Source of the DNA: a virus
Direction: 5' to 3' (one strand)
DNA length: 58,665 nucleotides
Virus record (IMG/VR): IMGVR_UViG_3300036766_000466
Span: 1 to 58,665 of that record
Part shown: one piece after another, positions 34,279 through 42,099 of the stretch
Layout: the number at the start of each line of letters is the position of its first letter
How positions within the stretch are numbered: the first letter of the stretch is position 1
Translations under genes and position numbers: made by a program
The notes under the pieces: model-generated
Databases searched by the model: none
Told to the model about the DNA's origin: nothing
Seen by the model: the letters and a program-made list of their open reading frames with translations, nothing else

Positions 34279-35205
34279 TTAAGATAGAACGTCCGTGCAT
34301 AGGTTCGCGGCACTCGATGACACGAGTTCCTCAGCTTGCAGAATACTCGCCGAGATCCACTCTCCAGCACGTGCCTCATCACGGTAGGATGTCACGACCG
34401 GGTTCTGAACCCGCATGATATACCCCCACGTGAGGGCGTCCAGAGAAACAGCCTGCTCTCTGTAGAAGATCGGAACCGCGTCATTCCAGATTTTAGCAAT
34501 CGTGGACGACTGGCCGAGCTTCCCCGTATCCTCAACTGCACCAGCGATAATAATCGCCAGGTTGAACATGACGGGAGGTAGTTCCCCATTCATGAGCAGA
34601 TCTTTATTTCCCGGGCCGACATTAATGACGTACCGGATCAGATCGCGCAGTGTTGAATCACGCTTTATAACGTCCTTCACGTTTTCCGGGAGAAGGATCG
34701 CATTCGGCTCAACACCCGCATTGTTGCGGATAGAATCGCGTGCCGTATCGATGTCCTTCTCAATAGTGGGCGACGTGCCATCCCACTTCGGAGCGACCGC
34801 CACAGTAGCGACGGAGTTACCGGACGCCTGGGCAATCGACTGAATCCTCTTCTCCTGGCCCAACATGATCCACTTCATCAGTTTGGCCACTGTGTTAAGA
34901 CGCGGTCTTACGGGTACATCCGCGTTTCCCACGATACGATCTGTGAGGAGATGCCGAAGGGCATATTCCTCTGCGACATACGTCGCCGTAGAAGGCACCC
35001 ACTCGATTTCCTTCGCCAGGGCTCCTTGAGCACGCCGGGTATCAACATCCCGGATTTCTTCACGCGAGAAGGTGTAGTAAAGATCAGATTCCTTTACCAC
35101 CGGGATTACCGGGAACACCTCTTCTGCGACGAATGCTCGATTGCGGAGCTGAAGGGCAAAGTTCGTCAGTGGCGCATTTACGTGTACATCAGTAAGTTGC
35201 GGCAC
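34279..35205 (-). CDS. major capsid protein, GpE-like, 308 aa
   Basis: LTNFALQLRNRAFVAEEVFP near residue 13 and a conserved acidic helix (YTFSREEIRDVDTRRAQG) fit the GpE/P3-like major capsid family (HK97 fold). The N-arm has no obvious cleaved prohead sequence, so a separate scaffold (35724..36404) is expected. GTG start with an AGGG site nine bases upstream. About 309 aa is small for a major capsid but seen in this family. Confidence 0.8.
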   Translation of the reverse strand: MPQLTDVHVNAPLTNFALQLRNRAFVAEEVFPVIPVVKESDLYYTFSREEIRDVDTRRAQGALAKEIEWVPSTATYVAEEYALRHLLTDRIVGNADVPVRPRLNTVAKLMKWIMLGQEKRIQSIAQASGNSVATVAVAPKWDGTSPTIEKDIDTARDSIRNNAGVEPNAILLPENVKDVIKRDSTLRDLIRYVINVGPGNKDLLMNGELPPVMFNLAIIIAGAVEDTGKLGQSSTIAKIWNDAVPIFYREQAVSLDALTWGYIMRVQNPVVTSYRDEARAGEWISASILQAEELVSSSAANLCTDVLS

Positions 35206-35208
35206 TTG

Positions 35209-35601
35209 TTAAGCCCTCCTGATCTGAAGGAAGCAAGTGATAGTGTCTCCGGAGGTACCTGCAGAACCTGCTCCACCCTCTTCCGAGACGCCGACGATCC
35301 CGTCACCAGTCGCTCCACCCAAATTCGAAACCCGACCCTGCGAGTCCGAAAGAATAAGAGGAACTCCCTTTGTAACGGCCGCCGAGATAACAACCAGGGA
35401 CTTCCCAAGTTGTCTCACGCGGACGGTGTCGCCAGACGCTGTCGTAGCGTTCTGGATAACACCTGCGATGCCTGCGGCCTTCGCCGTACCGAGAGTAACA
35501 AACCCCTGTGTTGAAGAGTAGGTCACAACGCGGTACTTCGATATGGCCTGGTCTGCCTGCCAGGTATCCTCCATGATATTAATGTCACCACGAAGTGGCA
35601 T
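35209..35601 (-). CDS. head decoration protein, DUF2190-like, 130 aa
   Basis: Small beta protein before the capsid, with ISKYRVVTYSSTQGFVTLG and ASGDTVRVRQLGKSLVVI, matching the DUF2190-type stabilising (lambda gpD-like) decoration family by pattern. Strong AAGGAG site eight bases from the ATG. Has three [ST]GD turns. Paralogue of 15898..16316, which means the gene was duplicated into the accessory cluster. Confidence 0.7.
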   Translation of the reverse strand: MPLRGDINIMEDTWQADQAISKYRVVTYSSTQGFVTLGTAKAAGIAGVIQNATTASGDTVRVRQLGKSLVVISAAVTKGVPLILSDSQGRVSNLGGATGDGIVGVSEEGGAGSAGTSGDTITCFLQIRRA

Positions 35602-35698
35602 TTTGGAGAACTCCTTGTTTTTTTCTGCTTCCTATTTCTCTGAAGCTAATTTTTTAATACTTAAAATGGTATCGGAGCAGTGCCCCGTCAAACTAAAT

Positions 35699-35715
35699 TC
35701 GGCCCATAAGGCCGA
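35699..35715 (-). terminator. weak hairpin, possible terminator
   Basis: TCGGCC - 5-base loop - GGCCGA followed by ATTTAGTTTG in the gap between scaffold and decoration genes. The tail has few Ts, so it may only dampen transcription between the scaffold and capsid parts of the transcript. Confidence 0.35.
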
Positions 35716-35723
35716 GAAACTTT

Positions 35724-36404
35724 TTAGGCGGCCTGTGCCGTCTTTTGTCTGCGGCTGATCTCAACAAGGGCGTCCTCGTATGAAACAGCCCGTCCGACTT
35801 TGGCCTGGGAGTCGATGTAGATCTTCGCCTCTACGTCCATGTCGAAATCGTCCACCTGCGCGGTAACAATATTTCCGCCGCGCTTGATGTCCGTGTAATG
35901 CACTTCCGTATCCGTCTGTCCGACCTGAACACGCACGGCACCATTTGCAGGCGTCATTGAAACGAACGCCTTGTGCTTTGGCAGGCTCTCGATGAATTGC
36001 TTCATCAAAGAATACTGCGTGTGTGCCGTCTTTGACCCATCCTTCGCCTCGAAGGTATGAACGGCCACTTCCGAGGTCATGGATTCCATGAGCTTCGTAA
36101 GCGCCTCCTCCTGCGCGGGGATGATCTGGCCGGATTTCTTCATTGTGTCAACGAAGGACTTGATCTCCGTCTTACGAACCTCGGCCAGAACCTTGGTGCG
36201 ATCTTCGTCGGACTTCTTGGCCTTCGCCTCGAATTCCTTCAGAGCAACCGCGCTTTTTTCTGCCGTTTCTTTCCATTGGCGAGCGTCCGCTTTCTCTGCT
36301 TCCAGTTTAACCTCGAAGTCCTTTTTCATTCCCCCGAGCTGATCCTCGTAGGCTTTGAACTTCGATTCGATCTGTGCGTCTGTCATAGGCATTGTCTTAT
36401 TCAC
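35724..36404 (-). CDS. scaffold-like protein, 226 aa
   Basis: N-terminal half Lys/Glu-rich coiled coil (DAQIESKFKAYEDQLGGMKK... to about 85), C-terminal half with SGQIIPAQEEALTKLMES. This is the expected composition and position for a capsid scaffold split from the protease. It is probably removed from the head during maturation. Confidence 0.6.
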   Translation of the reverse strand: MNKTMPMTDAQIESKFKAYEDQLGGMKKDFEVKLEAEKADARQWKETAEKSAVALKEFEAKAKKSDEDRTKVLAEVRKTEIKSFVDTMKKSGQIIPAQEEALTKLMESMTSEVAVHTFEAKDGSKTAHTQYSLMKQFIESLPKHKAFVSMTPANGAVRVQVGQTDTEVHYTDIKRGGNIVTAQVDDFDMDVEAKIYIDSQAKVGRAVSYEDALVEISRRQKTAQAA

Positions 36405-36425
36405 CGCCCTTCGCGTTTTGCAGGT

Positions 36426-37610
36426 CTATACTGCAATTCTGTTGCGTTCAAATTCGATGGTTTGTTCAAACATACGAAACTTTAGATCGTGGTCAAATAA
36501 TATTTTTGTCTCTGAAACCTTTTCCCTGAAGCACGCCGTGCCCTGACATTCAAAACGCTCCTCCAGTTTGATCGGAGTCATGCCGGTGACGGCGGGCATT
36601 TGATGGCCGAGAAGGGCGATAGCCTTCAAAACGTTTTTGTAGATCGGGGAGTCGTCCTTCGTGCCGAGCTTAAACTCCGGGTAAAGCTCGATTGACCTCT
36701 CCGCAAACCGGCCCTCTTTTATCCAGTCGTAGACCTCAAGTGGCACGCGGGAGAGTTTGGCGAATAGACGCTTCTTCCCGTCTGAGTCTGTCTTTATGAA
36801 AACATCCACTACGTCGCCGTATGATGCGAGGCCAGCTAGTGACTCCTGCGTCGAATCTTCCGCGTGTGTGATTTTGAGTTTGGGCCTCAAGTCCTCTTTC
36901 AGAGCTTTAAAGTTGTCCGCCATTTCCTGGAGATCGGCTTCGCTGAAATCATCCCCGTTATGGGTTCCAGAACGGAAAATCTCCATCTCGTGGACTTCGC
37001 GTAACTCGGAAAATTCTTTCCGTGTCATTTCTTTTTTCATCTTGTCCATCACGACCGCCTTACACTCTTCCTCCGACATGCCCTTTGCGGCGCATTCGGC
37101 CATCGCAGATTTACAGTCTGGACAGTCCTCCATCATCTTCATGGCTTTCATCTCAAAACCGATGCCACGCTTCATTTTGTCCAGGGCCGCTTCAAGACAT
37201 TTGTCCGCGTCTCCACCAGATTCGGTACAAATAGAAATATTGTTTTTCAGTCTTTCTAATTTGTCCGGTGTAAGCCACAGCTCATCCGAGGCGATATCCC
37301 CAACGTCCTGGATATCAGCGTCGGCTGATTCGACTTCTTCGTCGGCTACAGCGATAGGGGCCGCGGGGATACCCGATCCATTAAAATTCAGATTAAAATT
37401 GACGTTCGGAGGGATGACTGGGTTGAAGCTAACTTGTGAGGTAAACTTTGAATTTGCTATCCTGATTGCCTTGGCCTGCGCGTCATAAACGTTCACGCCG
37501 CGCTTAATGAGGTCTTTTAAAACGCCATTTACGGTGGAGGCCCACCGGATTTTTTGCTTCTCGTCCAAACCTTTTATGTGCTTATCTGCTTCGTGTGGAG
37601 ACCACGACAT
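36426..37610 (-). CDS. capsid protease with ChaB-like N-terminus and Cys-rich linker, 394 aa
   Basis: Residues 1-55 (SWSPHEADKHIKGL..., QKIRWASTVN) match the ChaB-like domain seen in phages. Residues about 130-200 carry eight cysteines (ISICTES, DKCLEAAL, DCPDCKSAMAECAA, EEECKAVV). The C-terminal half looks like a prohead protease: GTHNGDDFSEADL, LKITHAEDS with a candidate catalytic His, and AERSIELYPEF with a candidate catalytic Ser. The gene order protease, scaffold, decoration, capsid fits. Confidence 0.65.
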   Translation of the reverse strand: MSWSPHEADKHIKGLDEKQKIRWASTVNGVLKDLIKRGVNVYDAQAKAIRIANSKFTSQVSFNPVIPPNVNFNLNFNGSGIPAAPIAVADEEVESADADIQDVGDIASDELWLTPDKLERLKNNISICTESGGDADKCLEAALDKMKRGIGFEMKAMKMMEDCPDCKSAMAECAAKGMSEEECKAVVMDKMKKEMTRKEFSELREVHEMEIFRSGTHNGDDFSEADLQEMADNFKALKEDLRPKLKITHAEDSTQESLAGLASYGDVVDVFIKTDSDGKKRLFAKLSRVPLEVYDWIKEGRFAERSIELYPEFKLGTKDDSPIYKNVLKAIALLGHQMPAVTGMTPIKLEERFECQGTACFREKVSETKILFDHDLKFRMFEQTIEFERNRIAV

Positions 37611-37636
37611 GTTTCATTCCTTTGTCTAGGAATCAT

Positions 37637-37701
37637 AAGTGGACGCGGTCAGGTTCCACTTGTTAAAAGTGTATCATACGCTATTTACTTTTTACAAATA
37701 A
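37637..37701 (-). promoter_or_regulatory. promoter -10 with leader hairpin for the capsid operon
   Basis: Minus strand -10 TATGAT (37673-37678) with a weak -35 (TTATTT at 37696-37701, 17-bp spacer), followed by an untranslated hairpin AAGTGGA - 11 bases - TCCACTT (37637-37661) and an AAAGGAA site before the protease ATG. The stretch 37611-37701 holds nothing else. Confidence 0.45.
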
Positions 37702-37938
37702 TTATATAATCGGGTCTGCCTTTCCTACGATGCCAGACATCTTATCCGATGCCGACTGCCTCTCTTGGAACAGTTCAGACTCCATCTTTCTACAACGGAT
37801 GTCCTCGCTTAATATCAGATTGTATTCGTACTCTAGGTTTCCTGATAAGAGTTGCCACGAGGCGATGTAGGCATTGAAAAGACGGTTGTTCTCATAGAAC
37901 CAGACTTCATCACCGACGTTGTATTTATTGTCTTGCAT
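37702..37938 (-). CDS. small SH3-like protein, 78 aa
   Basis: VGDEVWFYENNRLFNAYIASW in the first half has the pattern of SH3-like beta barrels, with a charged second half. Lies between the LamG protein and the capsid promoter, so it may end the upstream transcript. Function unknown. Confidence 0.5.
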   Translation of the reverse strand: MQDNKYNVGDEVWFYENNRLFNAYIASWQLLSGNLEYEYNLILSEDIRCRKMESELFQERQSASDKMSGIVGKADPII

Positions 37939-37955
37939 TTAACTACCTCCTTTTG

Positions 37956-38753
37956 TCAGAGTCCGACTCCCACAAGGTTACGGGTTATTTTACGTCCGGT
38001 CGAAACTATTGCTGGTGCTGGAGCGGCGGCTGGGACGACGTAGGCATGACGGGAGAAACCACGAGGAAGATAGATACCATTTATCGGTGGGCCCGAATTA
38101 AAGAATTTCGTTCCTGTGACCGCCCCATGTTGTCTATTTCCACTATAATCTCCCTCAAATGATCCTACCCCGCTTAGGAGATATAATCTTTTTAGCCCAT
38201 TCGTGACAGACCCAGGATAAACCATCGTCCGTATAAACTCATTCCCAGATATCACTCTATTGAATATTTGAAGGTATGCCATCAGTCCGTAATAGGGCCT
38301 TATCAGATTTGCCGTATTTCCAATTATTAACGATGTATTGGAATTATCCGATGGAGACACCCCGTCTTGCTTCGCTGAATAATTCACCTCTAACAGATTT
38401 TTATACATATGGATATCCGTTGCTATGGAAGACCCCGTATGGGTGACAATCCAAAATTGCCATATATTGTAGACAACATCCGTATTTGTTCCGACTCTAT
38501 TTAATTCCGTTCCTCCTGTTATCGCAAAATACAATGCGCCATTTGCCCCGCCACCCTGATCTGCTCTAAGATCAAATCCATTGGAATTATTAAGCCCCCT
38601 GGATATTATTCTTGAATTGCCTGCCCCTGCTCCAAGTCCAAATTGGTTTAGCCAAATACATATTGTCAGGGGTTGGTTTTCTAAAAGGACATCATCCAGG
38701 GCTCCGCAATTCACGCTATCGGTTGATGCTCCACCAGCAAAGAATCTGGACAC
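37956..38753 (-). CDS. LamG/concanavalin-like domain protein, 265 aa
   Basis: LTICIWLNQFG, DLRADQGGG, LYFAITGGTEL, WIVTHTGSSI and YYGLMAYLQIFNRVIS are the successive motifs of a LamG_3 jelly-roll, which usually binds glycans or other surface ligands. C-terminus Pro/Ala-rich (AYVVPAAAPAPAIV). Placed between portal and capsid protease after two other surface-like proteins, so a head fibre or decoration is more likely than a tail fibre. Confidence 0.7.
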   Translation of the reverse strand: MSRFFAGGASTDSVNCGALDDVLLENQPLTICIWLNQFGLGAGAGNSRIISRGLNNSNGFDLRADQGGGANGALYFAITGGTELNRVGTNTDVVYNIWQFWIVTHTGSSIATDIHMYKNLLEVNYSAKQDGVSPSDNSNTSLIIGNTANLIRPYYGLMAYLQIFNRVISGNEFIRTMVYPGSVTNGLKRLYLLSGVGSFEGDYSGNRQHGAVTGTKFFNSGPPINGIYLPRGFSRHAYVVPAAAPAPAIVSTGRKITRNLVGVGL

Positions 38754-39292
38754 TAGGAAACGTCTATCCTAAGAAGCGGCGGAAGCGTCAAATCCCATCC
38801 TCCTTTGAGCGTATCGCCAGATGTGCCAAGCGGCTCGCGCCTCATAATAATCACAAGGCGATCACTGGCGGCCACTGGAAGCTGTGCATCGAAACTCGCT
38901 ACACCCGCAAGAGACGACATGACGGAAACATTCTCATCACCAGACGCACCAACTCCCAATAATTTATTCGGAACGATGACAACCGGGATATCCGGTGTAT
39001 CTCCAGTCGGTTGCGTCTCGGCTGAAATATGTAAAAGAACCATCCCGGCCGACCCAGAAGCATTTACATGGTGAAGCACTAAATCCCAAGCAGGGGTTCC
39101 CGCGACATTCTTAGGTATGTTTCCTGAAAACACCATGAGTCCTTCACCGGAAGGCATTGATGGATTTGCAAAGCGGTCGAATCTATAACGTGCCTCGTAC
39201 CAAAGCGGCCCGTTTTGAAGTGTCCAATAGGCGTTGGCATTGGTCGGATTGACTACGGAAAGTTCTAAGGGAATTTCAATCGTCGTTGCCAT
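38753..39292 (-). CDS. beta-rich virion protein, 179 aa
   Basis: All-beta composition with few Lys, several loops carrying [ST]GD (ASGDEN, TSGDTL, PTGDTP). Overlaps the 935-residue protein by one base and the LamG protein by one base, so the three form a unit. Likely a partner of the surface fibre; family unknown. Confidence 0.5.
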   Translation of the reverse strand: MATTIEIPLELSVVNPTNANAYWTLQNGPLWYEARYRFDRFANPSMPSGEGLMVFSGNIPKNVAGTPAWDLVLHHVNASGSAGMVLLHISAETQPTGDTPDIPVVIVPNKLLGVGASGDENVSVMSSLAGVASFDAQLPVAASDRLVIIMRREPLGTSGDTLKGGWDLTLPPLLRIDVS

Positions 39293-42099
39293 TAGAAAGC
39301 ATCATCCGCTTGGTAGGTCACATCATATTTTATAGGTTTAGTAGAGCTTGATTCAAAACTAAGAGCCGCGCCTGCCGTCGTTGCAAAAAGAAACTCGCCT
39401 CCGTTTGAGTTGACCTGTTTTACAATACCTTCTCGTGACGCCAATTCCCATTCTGTCGTGAGCTGGGTTCCTGATGCCCCAGACGCAAAGAATCCTCTGG
39501 CGTTATCCCCATCACCTTGCAAAGAGTATGATAAAACCTTCAATCTTTTTCCTGCGACAGCCGCAATGATGGATGTTGAGCCCGCTCCTGAAACTCTCCC
39601 AGCTTTATTTAAAATAACAGCCACTGAATTTGAGGCATTGTATGTGTCACCGGAAGCGTTTACAAGCGCAACCGCGAGAGGATTAGACCGTGTGTAATCG
39701 AATACCGTTGTTTTGATACTCTGGTCAACACCGTCAATAAGTCTGGTATCGCCGCTTACTGGGAAACGTGTGAAGATCGTTGTTGACGGGATGACACTCA
39801 AATCACCCGATGCACTTATCCTCGCCCCGATCGATCCTCCGATGACATTCACTCCGACGGTTCCGCCAAGCTGTCCGATTACCGTAGTCGGGTTTGCTCT
39901 TAAAAGAACGTCGCCCGTTATGGCTACCGCCCATGCTCCGGCTTGTTTACTTTGCACATCACCAGACACACCAGTCGAGCCGCCAGATTGTCCACCGACT
40001 ATCTGGACTCCGACCACACCTTGCTGGATTACGTTTAACGAGTCACCGGATATCGAGACACGGCCACCTACAGAGCCACCAATCACGTTTACACCTAGAG
40101 TATTTCCGATTTGTCCGATGATGGTGTTAGGATTTGCCCTCAACAACACGTCGCCTGTTATCGCAGTAGCCCACCCGCCTTGTTGAGACACGGGAAGCGT
40201 ATCCCCTGAAACAGAAATGCGGGCTGTCCCGCCACCTACGATCTGAACCCCAAGAACGCCGGCGAGACTTACGTTCCCGATATTCACCCCAGGATTTGCG
40301 CGTAGCAAAACGTCCCCGGTGACAGCTACACCCCAAGCGCCAGCCTGTTTGGATTGAACGTCGCCTGAAACTCCGACCGTGCCGTGGCCAGTGCCTCCTG
40401 TGATATAAACTCCTGCCACGCCTTGAGGGACAACATTGAGGGAGTCGCCGGATATGGACACGCGACCGCCAGGGTTCAAAACTTGTACACCGACCGGTGT
40501 TGCGACAGTCACGGTTCCTATATTTGTTGATGGATTGGCTCGAAGGAGAACGTCGCCTGTGACTGCCACACCCCACGCGCCCTGTTGATTAACGAGAAGC
40601 GTGTCACCAGAAATACTCACGCGGGCACCGACCGACCCACCTATGACCTGGACTGCTACGGTGCCTTGCTCGCGCACGGGCCATGTTTGTCCGCCGGCGG
40701 GCCTTGTGTTGATCGGATTTACCGTGTCCCCCGTAAGAGCGACGGCCCATGCCCCTTGTTGGCTTACGGGTAGTTGGTCGCCTGAGACTGAAACCCTCGC
40801 GCCTATCGAGCCGCCAATCACCTGAACGCCTATTTGCCCGGAGAAGGTTACCGGCACGGAACCGGCTATCGAGACCGGCCAGGTTTGTCCTGCCAAGGGT
40901 TTTGTTGAAACGTCTCCAGAAATTCCAATCGGGGCGGTGACGGCACCTATCGACACGCCACCTGGAAACGATACAGCCACTGTATCATCGCTTGCGATTA
41001 CGACGCGGAGAGTTCCCGTATCTGTTGTGCCTGCCCCGACCGAGGTCGTGTTTCCTGAAACTTGGTTTAGGTTCACATTGCTCGCCGCGCCTCCCGCTCC
41101 AAGCGCGTTATAAATATCACCGGAGGCATTTGCCAGAGCGACGACCAAAGGATTCGATCTTAAAAATTGTTTTACTGTGGCCGCAATGGACGGGCTAACA
41201 CCGTCCATTATTCTTCCGTCGCCACTTGTCGGGAACGGCTTGAAATTTGTTGTGGACGGCACGACATTTAAATCGCCCGATGCGCTGATCCTGGCCCCAA
41301 TGGAACCACCGACCACGTTCACGCCGACGACATTTCCGATTTGGCCTATAATTACACCGGGGTTCGCTCTCAGGAGAACGTCACCGGTGACAGCGATCGC
41401 CCAAGCACTTTGTTGAGTGACCGCTAACGTATCGCCAGATATAGAAACACGGTTTGTACCACCGCCGACTACTTGGACACCGACAACACCTTGCTCACGG
41501 ACAGGCCACGTCTGCCCGGCCTTCGGAGTGGTTGATACGTCGCCCGAAACACCGATTGGCGCCGTCACGATGCCGATTGAAACACCGCCAGGGAAGGAAA
41601 CAGGTTGGGTTACCGCCGAGCCATCCACTTTGACAGCGAGGGCGTTTCCACCACGCACAAGAACGTCGCCAGAAATACCGACTGGGTTCGCACTGGTTGC
41701 CCCGGAGACATTCACCGTTCCCGCGATAGAGACAGGCCAGGTTTGTCCTGCTAACGGCTTGGTAGATGCGTCGCCCGTGACCGCGACGGCCCACGCCCCG
41801 GCTTGAGTGCTTGTGACACCACCTGGAAATGAGACTGGGACGGTCGGTTGATCCGTCGCCAGGACGACGCGCAAAGTTCCCGCGCTCGCGTTGCCAGTGT
41901 TTACGTCAGCCGCGGTGCCGACCCCCTGATTTAAATTTACGTTGGAGGATGCCCCGCCCGCTCCGAGGGCGTTGTAGACGTCTCCGGAGATATTGACGAG
42001 TAGGACGGGGATGGCATTGGCACGTGCGAGAGGGCGCACATGAAGTGCGGTTATTGGCGTCTCATTTTGCCCACCGCTGACAATCCGCGTGTCAGACAC
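39292..42099 (-). CDS. long repetitive virion (head-fibre-like) protein, 935 aa
   Basis: Composed of repeated beta modules. Five copies contain TGDVLLRANP; two longer copies share LxNxSGDxYNALGAGGAxSNVNLNQ (near residues 35 and 345), so the protein grew by internal duplication. Eighteen SGD and seven TGD tripeptides occur in it, with varying third codon positions. C-terminus differs (KRLKVLSYSLQGDGDN...) and may be an exposed domain. Follows the portal directly, suggesting a head-attached fibre or a long flexible spike. Family unknown. Confidence 0.55.
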   Translation of the reverse strand: MSDTRIVSGGQNETPITALHVRPLARANAIPVLLVNISGDVYNALGAGGASSNVNLNQGVGTAADVNTGNASAGTLRVVLATDQPTVPVSFPGGVTSTQAGAWAVAVTGDASTKPLAGQTWPVSIAGTVNVSGATSANPVGISGDVLVRGGNALAVKVDGSAVTQPVSFPGGVSIGIVTAPIGVSGDVSTTPKAGQTWPVREQGVVGVQVVGGGTNRVSISGDTLAVTQQSAWAIAVTGDVLLRANPGVIIGQIGNVVGVNVVGGSIGARISASGDLNVVPSTTNFKPFPTSGDGRIMDGVSPSIAATVKQFLRSNPLVVALANASGDIYNALGAGGAASNVNLNQVSGNTTSVGAGTTDTGTLRVVIASDDTVAVSFPGGVSIGAVTAPIGISGDVSTKPLAGQTWPVSIAGSVPVTFSGQIGVQVIGGSIGARVSVSGDQLPVSQQGAWAVALTGDTVNPINTRPAGGQTWPVREQGTVAVQVIGGSVGARVSISGDTLLVNQQGAWGVAVTGDVLLRANPSTNIGTVTVATPVGVQVLNPGGRVSISGDSLNVVPQGVAGVYITGGTGHGTVGVSGDVQSKQAGAWGVAVTGDVLLRANPGVNIGNVSLAGVLGVQIVGGGTARISVSGDTLPVSQQGGWATAITGDVLLRANPNTIIGQIGNTLGVNVIGGSVGGRVSISGDSLNVIQQGVVGVQIVGGQSGGSTGVSGDVQSKQAGAWAVAITGDVLLRANPTTVIGQLGGTVGVNVIGGSIGARISASGDLSVIPSTTIFTRFPVSGDTRLIDGVDQSIKTTVFDYTRSNPLAVALVNASGDTYNASNSVAVILNKAGRVSGAGSTSIIAAVAGKRLKVLSYSLQGDGDNARGFFASGASGTQLTTEWELASREGIVKQVNSNGGEFLFATTAGAALSFESSSTKPIKYDVTYQADDAF

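Noticed and set aside
39410-42056. Several long plus-strand frames across the 935-residue protein
   Set aside because: Their sequence mirrors the repetitive minus-strand gene and they have no ribosome binding sites.
39292-42099. Diversity-generating retroelement (template/variable repeat)
   Set aside because: No reverse transcriptase and no adenine-biased variable repeat; the copies differ throughout.
39292-42099. SGD codons as a DNA-level motif
   Set aside because: Third positions vary freely between TCN GGN GAY forms, so the signal is in the protein.
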